Shown: positions 9,767 through 18,499 of the stretch, piece after piece
Position numbering within the stretch: position 1 is the stretch's first letter
How the letters are laid out: each line of letters begins with the position of its first letter
Origin: Geothrix sp. 21YS21S-2
Lineage (GTDB): Bacteria > Acidobacteriota > Holophagae > Holophagales > Holophagaceae
Length of the DNA stretch: 64,000 nt
Reading direction: 5' to 3'
Assembly (NCBI RefSeq): GCF_030846775.1
Contig: NZ_CP132910.1
Coordinates: forward strand, 1,708,001-1,772,000
Translations under genes and position numbers: made by a program
Notes under the pieces: generated by a model
The model's database searches: none
Told to the model about the DNA's origin: nothing
The model's input: only the letters and a program-made list of their open reading frames with translations

Positions 9767-9928
9767 TCAAAGCCTGGGCCTGATGACGGGACACGCGATC
9801 GTGACCATGGCCTCATGATTTCGGGTGTGCTTCCTTTTGGCGAACAGATTCTCCACTGCCTGGCGCGCCTGGTGGAGGAAGGCTTCATGGTCGATGGGGG
9901 CCTTCCATAGCTTTGGGATTGCCGTCAC
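9767..9928 (-). CDS. possible small or remnant gene, unrecognised
   Basis: A 53-codon frame from GTG 9928 to TGA. It contains AVENLFAKRKHTRNHEAM and ends in ACPVIRPRL. It lies between the stop of the CBS gene and the stop of nadE. Third positions are roughly two-thirds G/C, below the surrounding genes but above random expectation. It begins only nine bases after the nadE stop on the same strand. I do not recognise the sequence. It may be the tail of a decayed gene fused behind nadE, or not coding at all. Confidence 0.25.
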   Translation of the reverse strand: MTAIPKLWKAPIDHEAFLHQARQAVENLFAKRKHTRNHEAMVTIACPVIRPRL

Positions 9929-9936
9929 ACCCCAGG

Positions 9937-11649
9937 CTATTTGGCCGTCAGCGGGATTCGCCGTCCCCTCCCGAAGGCCCAGGGGCTCACCTTCAGGCTG
10001 AAGGGCAGCTGGCGCCGCTTGAATTCCGAATTCCGCAGCAGGGCGAAGACCCGGGGAAGCGCCGCCCGGGCCTGGTCCAGGGCCGGTCCGTCCAGCACGC
10101 AGGCCAGGTCCTCGAAGACAAGCTCCTCCTCCCGCCTCGCCTCCAGCAGGATCCCCAGGATCGCGTCCAGTTGGGCGTAGGGCATCAGGCTGGCCTCGTC
10201 GGTCTGGTCCGGCCTGAGCTCGGCGGTGGGCCTGCGGTTCAGGATGCCCGCGGGGATGGCGTCGCCCAGGTCCCTGGCCAGCGCGAAGACCCGCGCCTTG
10301 AGGCAGTCCCCCAGGATGCCGAAGGCGCCGATGCCGTCGCCGTAGAGGGTGAAGTAGCCGGTGGCGGCCTCGCTCTTGTTGCCGGTGTTCAGCACGGCGA
10401 CGCGGGTGGTGCCCAGGAGGCGGTGCACGGCGGGTTCCGAGGTGGCGCCCATGAGGAGCATGCCCCGGCAGCGGCTCTGGAAGTTCTCGTCGGTGAGGCC
10501 GAACTGGCGGTCCGGGAAGGCGGCCTCCAGGGCCTTGGCGGCCCCCGTGAAGGGCAGGCCGGCATCCAGCTCCAGGAAGGGGATGCCCAGCACCCGGGCC
10601 TGCTCCCGGGCCAGGGAGAGGCTCTCCTGGCTGGTGTAGGACGTGGGCAGCGCGATGCCCAGCACCCGCTCCGGGCCCAGGCTCCCGGCGGCCATCGCGG
10701 CCACCACGGAGCTGTCGATGCCGCCCGACAGGCCCACCACGGCCGCCTCCAGGCCCTGCTTGTCCATGTTCTCCCGCAGGCCGGTGCCCAGGGCCCGGCG
10801 CAGCCAGGCCTCCTCGCTGGGTTCGGCCGGCCAGGGCGAACCGGGCACGGAGGTGTCGGTCATGACCACCCCCTCCTTGAAGAACTCGTCCCGCTGCCAG
10901 GTGCCGTCGGGCAGCACGAGCCCCGAGCCGCCGTCGAAGGTGAGCCAGCTCTCCGAACCCACGCGGCTCGCGTAGGCGATGGGGAGCCCGTGCCGGGAGG
11001 CGTGGCCCTGGAGGAGCCTCTTGCGCAGGGCCAGCTTGGAGGGCGCGGCCCACGGGGCGGTGCGGCCCGGGGGCAGGAAGCTGCCCAGGTGGCCGGGGCT
11101 GGCGGAGGCGTTGAGGATGAGGGTGGCCCCCTGCTCCGCCAGATCCGCGATGGGGTCGAAGGCGTAGCGGATGGGACCCGGGGCGAGCTCGGCGTTGGCC
11201 CACAGGTCCTCGCAGACCGACAGGCCCACCTGCTCGCCCCGGTACGCCACCAGCGCCTGGCGCCCGTGGTCGGCCTCGAAGTACCGGCTCTCGTCGAACA
11301 CGTCGTAGGCGGGCAGGATGCGCTTGCGGGCCACGGTGCGCACCCGGCCCTCCTCGCACCACCACAGCTCGTTCCAGAGCCGGCCCGTGGGCGACGGGCT
11401 GCAGGTGCCGAACACCAGGGGCACGGCCCCGGAGAGCCCGGCCAGGCGCTCCGATTCCCGGGTCACGGCCCGGCGCAGCCCGGCCTCCCACAGGCGGTCC
11501 TCGGCCAGGTAGCCGCCCACGGCCATCTCGGCCGAGAGGACGAGGTCGGCCCCCAGGGACAGGGCCTCCCGGTAGGCGTCCTCCAGGGCGCGGCCGTTGG
11601 CTTCCGGGTCGCCCAGGCGGGAGTTGAGCTGGAGGAGGGCGATGCGCAT
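9937..11649 (-). CDS. nadE: glutamine-dependent NAD+ synthetase
   Basis: Makes NAD+ from deamido-NAD+, ATP and glutamine-derived ammonia. The 570-aa protein has an N-terminal nitrilase-fold glutaminase domain (about 1-250) with the Glu of LVLSAEMAVGGYL, the Lys of VARKRILPAYDVF and nucleophilic Cys in GLSVCEDLW. The C-terminal synthetase domain (about 285-560) has the P-loop VVGLSGGIDSSVVAAM and LNTGNKSEAATGYFTLYGD. Both halves are intact, so free ammonia is not required. It starts 18 bases after the truA stop, so the two genes are probably one transcript. Confidence 0.96.
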   Translation of the reverse strand: MRIALLQLNSRLGDPEANGRALEDAYREALSLGADLVLSAEMAVGGYLAEDRLWEAGLRRAVTRESERLAGLSGAVPLVFGTCSPSPTGRLWNELWWCEEGRVRTVARKRILPAYDVFDESRYFEADHGRQALVAYRGEQVGLSVCEDLWANAELAPGPIRYAFDPIADLAEQGATLILNASASPGHLGSFLPPGRTAPWAAPSKLALRKRLLQGHASRHGLPIAYASRVGSESWLTFDGGSGLVLPDGTWQRDEFFKEGVVMTDTSVPGSPWPAEPSEEAWLRRALGTGLRENMDKQGLEAAVVGLSGGIDSSVVAAMAAGSLGPERVLGIALPTSYTSQESLSLAREQARVLGIPFLELDAGLPFTGAAKALEAAFPDRQFGLTDENFQSRCRGMLLMGATSEPAVHRLLGTTRVAVLNTGNKSEAATGYFTLYGDGIGAFGILGDCLKARVFALARDLGDAIPAGILNRRPTAELRPDQTDEASLMPYAQLDAILGILLEARREEELVFEDLACVLDGPALDQARAALPRVFALLRNSEFKRRQLPFSLKVSPWAFGRGRRIPLTAK

Positions 11650-11667
11650 CCCTAGAGAATAACGCGT

Positions 11668-12468
11668 TCAGTCCCGGGGCGGCTCCTCCGGCCAGGGGGA
11701 GGGCTCGAGGATGCCCCATCTCCTCTGGTACCAGACTTCTTCAAGGTAGAGGCCGTGGGGGGGGGCGGTGATGCCGGCCCTGGAGCGGTCCCGGGCCTCC
11801 AGCATGGCGGGCACGTCCTGCGCCCGGTAGCGGCCCTTGCCCACCTCCATGAGGGTCCCCGCCAGGATGCGCACCATGTGCATGAGGAACCGGTTCCCCT
11901 CGAAGACGAGGTCCAGGGCCGGCCCCCGCCCTTCCATGCGGATGGCGTAGATCTCCTTGACGGGGGACAGGGCGGCGCACTCCTGGTGCCTGAAGCTGGA
12001 GAAGTCGTGGACCCCCTCCAGGTGCGCGCAGGCCTCGGCCATGGCGCCGCGGTCCAGGGGCTGGGCGCCGTGCACGTGCCAGCGCCGCTGGTGCAGGAAC
12101 GGGTCCGCGGCGGGACCCTCCTGCAGGCGGTACACGTAGCGCTTGGCCACGGCGTGGGCCCGGGGGAAGAACCCTTCGGGGGCGGGGAGGACCGCCATGA
12201 TCCGCACGTCCGGGGCCAGGTGGGCGTTGAATGCGGCCAGGAGCCGGTAGGGGTCCCAGGGTTTCGAGAGCTGCACCAGCACGCCCTGGGCCCGGGCGTG
12301 GACCCCGGCGTCGGTGCGCCCCGTGCCCTGGGGCATGGGGGCGCCGGGCTCGAAGGTGCGCAGGGCCTTCCACAGATCCCCCTGGACGCTGCGCAGGGTC
12401 GACTGGATCTGGAACCCGGAAAAGCCCGTGCCCACGTAGGCACAGCGGAGGAAATAAGGGTAGGCCAT
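11668..12468 (-). CDS. truA: tRNA pseudouridine(38-40) synthase
   Basis: Isomerises uridines 38-40 in the anticodon arm of many tRNAs. The 266-aa protein carries the diagnostic GTGRTDAGVHARAQ motif with the catalytic Asp near residue 53, preceded by the N-terminal YVGTGFSGFQIQ strand motif. Later family segments are FSSFRHQECA and FLMHMVRILAGTLMEVGKG. Length is normal. It heads a likely truA-nadE transcript reading away from the hup promoter region. Confidence 0.95.
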   Translation of the reverse strand: MAYPYFLRCAYVGTGFSGFQIQSTLRSVQGDLWKALRTFEPGAPMPQGTGRTDAGVHARAQGVLVQLSKPWDPYRLLAAFNAHLAPDVRIMAVLPAPEGFFPRAHAVAKRYVYRLQEGPAADPFLHQRRWHVHGAQPLDRGAMAEACAHLEGVHDFSSFRHQECAALSPVKEIYAIRMEGRGPALDLVFEGNRFLMHMVRILAGTLMEVGKGRYRAQDVPAMLEARDRSRAGITAPPHGLYLEEVWYQRRWGILEPSPWPEEPPRD

Positions 12469-12840
12469 GGGTCCATTCTATCCCCACGGCGCGGATTCCC
12501 CATACGGGCGGTCTTCGGGGCACCGCCCCCCCCAGGAGCCGCGTGGAATCAGCATATGTAATTCCTGCTTGGGTTATGACCCTTGGTATGGGCCAGTCGA
12601 AGGGGTGGCCCGGTACCTAGACGTCCCATTGCCGCCATTCTTCAAAAAAAAAATCCCGGAAAGCCTTGACACCTTTACATCGCAGGCCTAACCTGCTGGT
12701 AGTTTAGTTGAAGACTAGAATCCATAAGGGTTTCAGGGCATTACTCCCTTTAGAACTGAGCACCGGCGGGTCTTCCCAAATCCCCCCCCCGCCGTTTCCT
12801 TTCCACCGGGGATACAAGTCCCCATTTTGGAGGTTTCCTC
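12469..12840. other. divergent intergenic region between truA and hup
   Basis: About 370 bases without a convincing gene. It holds a ten-base A run near 12645-12655, homopolymer stretches and the likely hup promoter. Several short open frames cross it but lack codon bias and family matches. Confidence 0.6.
12666..12694 (+). promoter_or_regulatory. likely promoter of the HU gene
   Basis: A consensus -35 TTGACA (12666-12671) is followed after 17 bases by TAACCT (12689-12694), a weak -10. The transcript would have a leader of about 140 bases before the ATG, with GGAGG just upstream of the start. Confidence 0.5.
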
Positions 12841-13137
12841 ATGAACAAGGCCGAACTGATCAGCGCCGTCGCTGAGAAGGCTGACATCAACAAGTCCAAG
12901 GCCGCCGCCGCCCTGGATACCATCATCGCCAGCGTCTCCGCCGCCCTGCGCGCCGGCGACAAGGTCACCCTCGTTGGCTTCGGCACCTTCTCCGTCGCCA
13001 CCCGCGGACCCCGCACGGGCCGCAACCCCCGTGACGGCGCGAAGATCAAGATCGCCGCCAAGAAGGTCGCCAAGTTCAAGCCCGGCAAGAAGCTCGCTGA
13101 CGACGTCAACGGCAAGGGCGGCAAGAAGAAGAAGTAG
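12841..13137 (+). CDS. hup: HU-family DNA-binding protein
   Basis: A nucleoid-associated architectural protein of 98 aa that bends DNA as a dimer. It opens with MNKAELISAVAEKADINKSKA, written here in part only. The arm region is GFGTFSVATRGPRTGRNPRDG and the tail is Lys-rich (GKGGKKKK), a little longer than E. coli HU. It has a strong ribosome-binding site, a TTGACA promoter and a perfect terminator, so it is a well-expressed single-gene unit. Confidence 0.96.
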   Translation: MNKAELISAVAEKADINKSKAAAALDTIIASVSAALRAGDKVTLVGFGTFSVATRGPRTGRNPRDGAKIKIAAKKVAKFKPGKKLADDVNGKGGKKKK

Positions 13138-13154
13138 GCTTTACCGATCCCCCC

Positions 13155-13186
13155 AAGCGGCCCGGTTACCGGGCCGCTTGTTTTTT
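13155..13186 (+). terminator. rho-independent terminator after hup
   Basis: A perfect 11-bp GC-rich stem (AAGCGGCCCGG / CCGGGCCGCTT) with a three-base loop is followed by G and six T. It lies 18 bases after the hup stop. Confidence 0.92.
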
Positions 13187-13431
13187 GGCCGAGATTCCGG
13201 ATCGCGTGCAAAATGGGACCGCTATCGTCCCCATTGCCCCGAACGGGTCAAACGCCCCGCTCCGCGTCCTTTCATGGGAATCGGGTCCTGGAAATGCCGG
13301 ACCCGTTGGCAGGGGTGGCCTCCGCCCCTGGAATTGCTGGTTCGGTGCCAAGATTCAGGGCGAGGGCTCCCCCTTCCGATAAGATGGCTTGTCCATTTGA
13401 AAAGGTTCGGGACCATGGATCGGGAGCACTC

Positions 13432-14043
13432 ATGAAGAAGATGATCATATTCGGCGGCATCGGACTGGTGGTCCTCCTGCTCCTGGGCGGGGGCGGGTTC
13501 TTCGTCTGGAAGAGCATGAGCGCCAAGAAGGTCGCCGCGGCCCTGCCCGGGGACGCCGCCCAGCACGAGGGGGCCGCGCCCAAGGAGGGCGAGGCCAAGG
13601 GCGCCGCCAAGGAGGAGGAGGACGACGAGGAGGAGGCTCCGGCCAAGGGCGGCGAGGGCGAAGGCGCCTCGGGCCCCCCGGTCATGACCCTCAACCGCCT
13701 CATCGTGAACCTCGAGGGACGCAAGAACGCCTTCCTCAAGTGCGACATCCACATCCTCTTCCGGAACCACGAACTGGGCAAGCTGGCCGCCAGCGACAAG
13801 CCCTCCCCGGAAAACAGCATCATCCGGTCCATGGTCCTGGAAGCCATCTCCGGCAAGACGGTGGAAGCCGCCTCCGACATGGAGACCCGGGAGTCCATCC
13901 GCCAGGAGATCAAGGAGAAGCTCAACGCCAAGTTCGCGAACAAGCACTCCAAGGAGGAGCTGGACAAGGCCAAGAAGTCCGGCAAGAAGGTCAAGCCCCC
14001 CATCAAGGACGTCCTGATCGTGGACTGGGCCCTCCAGCAATAG
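13432..14043 (+). CDS. fliL: flagellar basal-body protein FliL
   Basis: A single-pass inner-membrane protein of 203 aa associated with the stator around the flagellar motor. The N-terminus has a short positive segment, then a hydrophobic helix (about residues 4-25). A long Glu/Lys/Ala-rich linker (about 35-75, including a run of acidic residues) comes next. The conserved FliL domain contains LNRLIVNLEGRKNAFLKCDI and a C-terminal VKPPIKDVLIVDW, which resembles the usual V-x-D-V-x-x-x-x-F ending. The acidic linker is longer than in E. coli FliL. ATG 13432 follows AGATGG/GGAG-like sequence weakly. fliN follows after 77 bases. No other flagellar genes are present. Confidence 0.85.
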   Translation: MKKMIIFGGIGLVVLLLLGGGGFFVWKSMSAKKVAAALPGDAAQHEGAAPKEGEAKGAAKEEEDDEEEAPAKGGEGEGASGPPVMTLNRLIVNLEGRKNAFLKCDIHILFRNHELGKLAASDKPSPENSIIRSMVLEAISGKTVEAASDMETRESIRQEIKEKLNAKFANKHSKEELDKAKKSGKKVKPPIKDVLIVDWALQQ

Positions 14044-14120
14044 GGGGCAAGTCTGGCACAGCGGTTGCCGATACCTAGTCATGCGTCCGTTTCTTGACGG
14101 GCGCCCCTTCCCGGATCCCC

Positions 14121-14426
14121 ATGGCCAAGCGCAGCGACAGGCTCGACACCGACCGCGTCCTCACCTTCGAGACGGTGATCGGGGAGCTGATGCCGTTCAT
14201 CGACACCCGGTTCCGGCTGGAGATCCAGCTGGGCACGGCCACCATGACCATCCGGGAACTCCTGGACCTGGACGTGGGCTCCCTGGTGGAGCTCAAGAAG
14301 AGCGCCGGCGAACCCATGGAGGTCCTGTGCAAGGGCCGCCCCGTCATGCGCGGCGAGGTCACGGTGCTGGAGGACTCGCTGGGCCTGCGGATCGTGGAGA
14401 TCATCGACCCGCACCGGAAGGTCTAA
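14121..14426 (+). CDS. fliN: FliN/SpoA-domain flagellar switch protein
   Basis: A 101-aa protein made almost entirely of one SpoA (FliM/FliN C-terminal) domain: FRLEIQLGTATMTIRELLDLDVGSLVELKK followed, about 10 residues on, by VLCKGRPVMRGEVTVLED. In the C-ring FliN controls export and rotor switching. ATG 14121 is preferred; a longer frame from TTG 14094 exists without better initiation signals. It follows fliL, supporting a flagellar rather than type III secretion role. thiD starts 13 bases downstream, so the two may be co-transcribed although functionally unrelated. Confidence 0.85.
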   Translation: MAKRSDRLDTDRVLTFETVIGELMPFIDTRFRLEIQLGTATMTIRELLDLDVGSLVELKKSAGEPMEVLCKGRPVMRGEVTVLEDSLGLRIVEIIDPHRKV

Positions 14427-14439
14427 TATCCTCTATAAC

Positions 14440-15246
14440 GTGACCGACGCCTCCTCTCCCGCCGTCCCCGTGGCCCTTTGCCTCGGTGGCATGGATCCGT
14501 CCGCGGGTGCCGGGATCCTGCGGGATGTCATGACCTTGGCGGCCCTGGGTGTCCATCCCATGGCCGTGAGCACGGCCGACACGGTGCAGAACGGCCTGGT
14601 CTGCCTGGCCATCCGGCCCCCCCGGAACCCGCTGCCCGTCTTCGACGCCCTGGTCCCGCACCTGGGGGGCGCCTGGGGGGTGAAGCTGGGGCTCTGCGCC
14701 CTGGAGCCGGGCACCCTGCGGGACCTGGCCACCCGCCTCGAGACCCAGGGGCCCGCGGCGCGCATCTGGGACCCCATCCTCGCCCCCACCTCGGGGGTGG
14801 GCCTCCACGATGCCGGCGGCCTGCGGGCCATGGCCGGGCTCCTGCTCCGCTCCGGCCCCTGGGTGGTCTCCCCCAACCTTCTCGAGGCCGCGGCCCTGGC
14901 GGGCCTGCCCCGGGACGCGGATCCTGCGAGCCTGGGCCGGCCCCTGCTGGAGATGGGCGCAGAGGCCGTGTGGCTCAAGGGCGGCCACGGCGCCGGGGAC
15001 ACGGTGGAGGATTTCTGGATCACGGCATCGGGCGCCCTCAGCCTCGGCCGCAAGGCCCGGCTTCCCGGGGACCGCCGCGGCACCGGGTGCACCCTGGCCG
15101 CGGCCTGGCTGGGATTCCGCCTGAGGGGCCTGGAGGGCCCGGAGGCGGCCTCGGCCGCCGCCGGCTTCCTGCGGGACGCCTGGGAGCCCGGGGCGCGCCC
15201 CGGAGGCCAGGGCCGGCCCTGCTTCGCACCCGCGGTGCGGGCGTGA
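14440..15246 (+). CDS. thiD: hydroxymethylpyrimidine (phosphate) kinase
   Basis: Phosphorylates HMP-P to HMP-PP for thiamine synthesis, 268 aa. The ribokinase-fold motif near the N-terminus reads CLGGMDPSAGAGILRD, the glycine-rich anion hole reads RRGTGCTLAAAW, and VVSPNLLEAAALAG is the usual central segment. Start is GTG 14440. The GGMDPS variant and length are within the ThiD range. The stop overlaps the next gene start by three bases (GTGA). No other thi gene is nearby. Confidence 0.88.
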   Translation: MTDASSPAVPVALCLGGMDPSAGAGILRDVMTLAALGVHPMAVSTADTVQNGLVCLAIRPPRNPLPVFDALVPHLGGAWGVKLGLCALEPGTLRDLATRLETQGPAARIWDPILAPTSGVGLHDAGGLRAMAGLLLRSGPWVVSPNLLEAAALAGLPRDADPASLGRPLLEMGAEAVWLKGGHGAGDTVEDFWITASGALSLGRKARLPGDRRGTGCTLAAAWLGFRLRGLEGPEAASAAAGFLRDAWEPGARPGGQGRPCFAPAVRA

Positions 15247-16415
15247 GGCGCCAGGAAGGACGGGGCTGGCTGCTCCACACCGGCGACGACGTCCCCTACG
15301 CCGGCTGGGGCGGCGTGCGCGCCCTGGACGCGGCCATGTCCGTCGCCACGGCGCCCTGGGAGGGCCTCGGGGTGCTGACGGACCTGGCGGGGCGCCTGCC
15401 CCGGGGCTTCTCGCTCCTGTGGGACGGACCCGTGGACTGGATCCGGGAGCTCGCCCCCGAGGTGCGCCTGGGCTGGTGGAAGCTGCTCACCCACACCCCC
15501 GGCCTCACCCTGCACGTGAAGGACGAGGGCTTCGCCGACCTGTTCCGGGAACCGGCCCGGATCGCCTTCCACGCTCCCCGGATGCCCGGGGGCGAGCTGG
15601 GTCTGGCCTGGCGCCAGGGCCGGATCGCCTGGGTACCGCAGGATTCCGGAGCCTGGTCCCTGCCCGGCAAGGGCGGCGCCGCCGAGACGGACAACCCCGG
15701 CTGGCTCTGGGGCGAGCTCATCCTGCCCCTGGGAGCCGTGGAGCACCAGGACCCGGCGGAGCTGGCACGGTTGCTGGAGGACGCCCAGGCGCGCTCGGAG
15801 AAGGCCATCAGCCTGCGCATGGAGGCCGGCGCCTGGCCCATGGCCCTGCCCTTCCAGCGCCGGCGCACCGGCTGGCGCGTGTCCTTCCTGGGCGGCCGGG
15901 AGTGGCAGCTGTCGGGAGCCGACTGGGACCGGGCCGCCCAGGCCGTGCAGGCCCTCACCGCCCACCTGGAGAAGACCCTGCGCTGCCCCATCCACGCCGG
16001 CGTGAGCGCCAGCCACCGCGCCGCCGCCGACCTGGGCCGCCAGGCCATGAACGAGGGCCTGCCCTGGCGCGCCGCCCTGCCCCTGCCCCCCGCGCCCCCC
16101 ACCTTCACCCCCGGCCTGGGCGCCGACCCGCGGGACCCGGTCTCCCTGGAGTCCCGCTGCGCCTTCCCCCGCGCCCTGGCCGAAGTGCTCCTGCCGCCCG
16201 AGGCGCGCCTGCGGGTGCCCGCGGTGCCCCTGGAGGGCGCCGTCCAGGCCTTCCTGGGCGCGCTTCAGACCCCCCCCTCCATCCGCTGGTTCCCCCCCGA
16301 CGTGGAGCCCCCCGGCCCGTTCACGCCGGAGCGTCCCTGGGCGGCCCTCAAGGACTACCCGCCCCTGGCCGACACCACCCAGGTCCTCCAGCCTTCCCTG
16401 TTCGACGACCTCTAG
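15243..16415 (+). CDS. unrecognised 390-aa protein coupled to thiD
   Basis: Begins with GTG 15243 inside the thiD stop (GTGA overlap), so it is almost certainly translated from the thiD message. It shows the high GC third-position bias of a real gene along its whole length. There is no signal peptide or membrane helix. It is Trp-rich (GRGWLLHTGDDVPYAGWGG; LGWWKLLTHTPGLTLH; WVPQDSGAWSLPG) and Pro-rich near the C-terminus, ending in QPSLFDDL. That tail resembles a short linear motif such as a sliding-clamp-binding peptide (QxxLF-like), which is inference only. I do not recognise a domain and assign no function. The HVSASH-like segment near residue 255 (AGVSASHRAAADLG) is the best candidate for an active or binding site. 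Confidence 0.8.
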   Translation: MRRQEGRGWLLHTGDDVPYAGWGGVRALDAAMSVATAPWEGLGVLTDLAGRLPRGFSLLWDGPVDWIRELAPEVRLGWWKLLTHTPGLTLHVKDEGFADLFREPARIAFHAPRMPGGELGLAWRQGRIAWVPQDSGAWSLPGKGGAAETDNPGWLWGELILPLGAVEHQDPAELARLLEDAQARSEKAISLRMEAGAWPMALPFQRRRTGWRVSFLGGREWQLSGADWDRAAQAVQALTAHLEKTLRCPIHAGVSASHRAAADLGRQAMNEGLPWRAALPLPPAPPTFTPGLGADPRDPVSLESRCAFPRALAEVLLPPEARLRVPAVPLEGAVQAFLGALQTPPSIRWFPPDVEPPGPFTPERPWAALKDYPPLADTTQVLQPSLFDDL

Positions 16416-16427
16416 TCCCTCCCTTCG

Positions 16428-17306
16428 TCACCTTGCGGGGCCGGCGGAATCAAGCTGCTCGATGACCTCGGGTGCGAGCTTCAGGCTGGCCACGCCGAGG
16501 TTTTCACGCAGGTGGATGCGGCTGGAGGTTCCAGCGATGAGCAGGATGTTGGGGGAGCGATGCAGGAGCCACGCCTGGGCGACCTGCATGGGTGTGACGC
16601 CGAGTGAGGCTGCGACCGAATCCAGGACGGAGGACTGCAGCGGGCTGAAACCGCCGAGGGGGAAGTACGGGACATAGGCGATGCCCTGCAGGGCGAGGCG
16701 GTCAATGAACGCATCATCGCCGCGGTTGGCCAGATTGTAGAAGTTCTGAACGCAGACGACGTCTGTCAGGGATTGGGCCTCGACGAACTGGTCCGGCGTG
16801 ACGGTGCTGAGGCCGATGTGGCGAACGAGGCCCTGCCGCTTGAGTTCGATGAGCACGTTGAGAGGTTCCGCAAGGGATCCGGGCTCCGGCGCGAACATGC
16901 CGCCCATGCGCAGGTTGACGATATCGAGGGTTTCGAGGCCGAGGTTGCGCAGGTTGTCGTGGACGCTCCCGATCAGGTTTTCACGGGAACGATCGAGAAT
17001 CCACGAGCCGTCATCCCCCCGGCGGGCACCGACCTTGGTGACGATGGTGAGGCCTTCGGGATAGGGATGAAGCGCTTCCCTGATGATCCGGTTGGTGATG
17101 TGAGGGCCGTAGAAATCGCTGGTGTCGATGTGATCGACGCCGGAGGCGATCGCCTCGCGCAGGACGGCGACGGCTTCGGGGCGGTCGCGGGGCGGCCCGA
17201 AGACGTGGGGGCCGGCGAGCTGCATGGCGCCGTAGCCGATGCGGTGGACCGCGATCGTCGTGCCGGGGAATTTGAAGGTGCCGGAAAGCTGGGTCCGTCT
17301 GGTCAT
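16428..17306 (-). CDS. aldo/keto reductase
   Basis: An NADPH-dependent oxidoreductase of the AKR superfamily, 292 aa. Visible features are GYGAMQLAG, the catalytic DTSDFYGPH with Asp and Tyr, catalytic Lys in TIVTKVG, a variant of the His position (DIVNLRMGG where many AKRs have LxxLHxP), GLSTVTPDQF, and the cofactor segment LIAGTSSRIHLRENL. Substrate is unknown. Codon choice differs from its neighbours (more GCG, TCG, GAT and CGC), which suggests recent acquisition. It converges on the thiD partner gene with 12 bases between stops. About 280 gene-free bases separate it from yihY. Confidence 0.88.
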   Translation of the reverse strand: MTRRTQLSGTFKFPGTTIAVHRIGYGAMQLAGPHVFGPPRDRPEAVAVLREAIASGVDHIDTSDFYGPHITNRIIREALHPYPEGLTIVTKVGARRGDDGSWILDRSRENLIGSVHDNLRNLGLETLDIVNLRMGGMFAPEPGSLAEPLNVLIELKRQGLVRHIGLSTVTPDQFVEAQSLTDVVCVQNFYNLANRGDDAFIDRLALQGIAYVPYFPLGGFSPLQSSVLDSVAASLGVTPMQVAQAWLLHRSPNILLIAGTSSRIHLRENLGVASLKLAPEVIEQLDSAGPAR

Positions 17307-17590
17307 GGGTGTGTCTCCGATCTCGGGTGACCCGCTGGGGTGTCCCGATATGGTAGGCCGTGCCGGCAAAGCGAAGATCGAGATTCGCTGGCCGGGAATG
17401 ATGCCTGGGGATGGAACGGGGGGCTTGATACTCGAGGTGGAGGATGTCCGATAACACCTGCTGCGACCCATCCCAGCGTTGGCCCTGCCGAAACAGGGAT
17501 TAACGCAGATATTTGGGATAAAAGGGGATGGGTTCTCCTGGGAGTTGCCACTTATCTTTGTTTGGAATTACTCCAGGTCTGCCGACAGGC

Positions 17591-18496
17591 CTAGTGTCCC
17601 CGGAATATGTCGTGCGTCCCGGTCTCGTGCCGGTAGAACGCGGCGGTCACCTCCGCCCCCAGCATGAAGATCGCGCAGCTGTAGTAGAGGAAGACCAGCG
17701 CCGCCATGAGGCTGCCCAGGGAGCCGTACAGGATGCCCCAGGTGGGGGTGTGGATCAGGTAGTAGCCGAAGCCCACCTTGGCCACCCACCAGAGGAGGGT
17801 GGTGACCGCCGCGCCCAGGAAGGCGTGGCGGAACTTCACGTGGCGCCGGGGGATGTGCTGGAGGATGAGGGTGATGAGCAGGAGGCCCAGGCATGGGGGC
17901 AGGAAGGTGTACATCAGGATGGGGGAGAACGGGGCCTGGCGGCGCAGGCTCCACTCGAAGCCCGCCGTCAGGAGGATCACCAGGAAGGCCAGGCCCATGA
18001 GCACCACGCCCAGGCGCCGCAGCAGGTTGTGCTTGCGGGTCTGGCGGTGCACCTTGATGCGCAGGCCGAAGATGTGGGACAGGGAGCGGTCCAGCTGGTT
18101 CACGCCCCAGTGCGCGCCGACGAGGAGCACCACCCAGCTCAGGCCGATGCCGCCGATCTTCCGGCTGTGGGCGATGCTGTCGCTGATGAAGCCCTGGGGC
18201 AGGTAGGGATACATGGTCCCGATGGCCCGCTGCAGGGAGGCGCTGTAGGCCCCGCTGCCCAGCATCAGCACGAGCAGCTTGAAGAACAGCGTCGTCAGCG
18301 GGATCAGCGAGATGGTGAGGAAGAAGCTGAGGCTGGCCGCATAGGAGAGGCAGTCGTCATGGTGGTACTTCCGCAGGACTTCGCGGATGAAGGATCCCGC
18401 CTCCCCCAGGGGGGGGAAGGCCCGCGCGGCCCGGCCGTACAGGCCGCTGGCGTGGTTCGCCAGGCTCGTGCGAAATCCCAGGAGCGACTGTTCCAT
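17591..18496 (-). CDS. YihY/BrkB-family inner-membrane protein
   Basis: A polytopic inner-membrane protein of 301 aa with about six hydrophobic segments. Family motifs are DDCLSYAASLSFFLTISLIPL near residues 46-66 (written here to 20 residues or fewer: DDCLSYAASLSFFLTISLIP), FGLRIKVHRQ and YGSLGSLMAALVFLYYSCAIFMLG near the C-terminus. The family was once misnamed ribonuclease BN. Its function is not settled, with transport or envelope roles suggested. It starts three bases after the small membrane protein stop and is last in the rel-nudix-small protein-yihY operon. Confidence 0.88.
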   Translation of the reverse strand: MEQSLLGFRTSLANHASGLYGRAARAFPPLGEAGSFIREVLRKYHHDDCLSYAASLSFFLTISLIPLTTLFFKLLVLMLGSGAYSASLQRAIGTMYPYLPQGFISDSIAHSRKIGGIGLSWVVLLVGAHWGVNQLDRSLSHIFGLRIKVHRQTRKHNLLRRLGVVLMGLAFLVILLTAGFEWSLRRQAPFSPILMYTFLPPCLGLLLITLILQHIPRRHVKFRHAFLGAAVTTLLWWVAKVGFGYYLIHTPTWGILYGSLGSLMAALVFLYYSCAIFMLGAEVTAAFYRHETGTHDIFRGH

Positions 18497-18499
18497 GCC

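Noticed and set aside
14478-15242. N-terminal extension of the thiD partner gene across thiD (645-aa frame)
   Set aside because: This part is the shadow of thiD in another frame; the real gene begins at the GTGA overlap.
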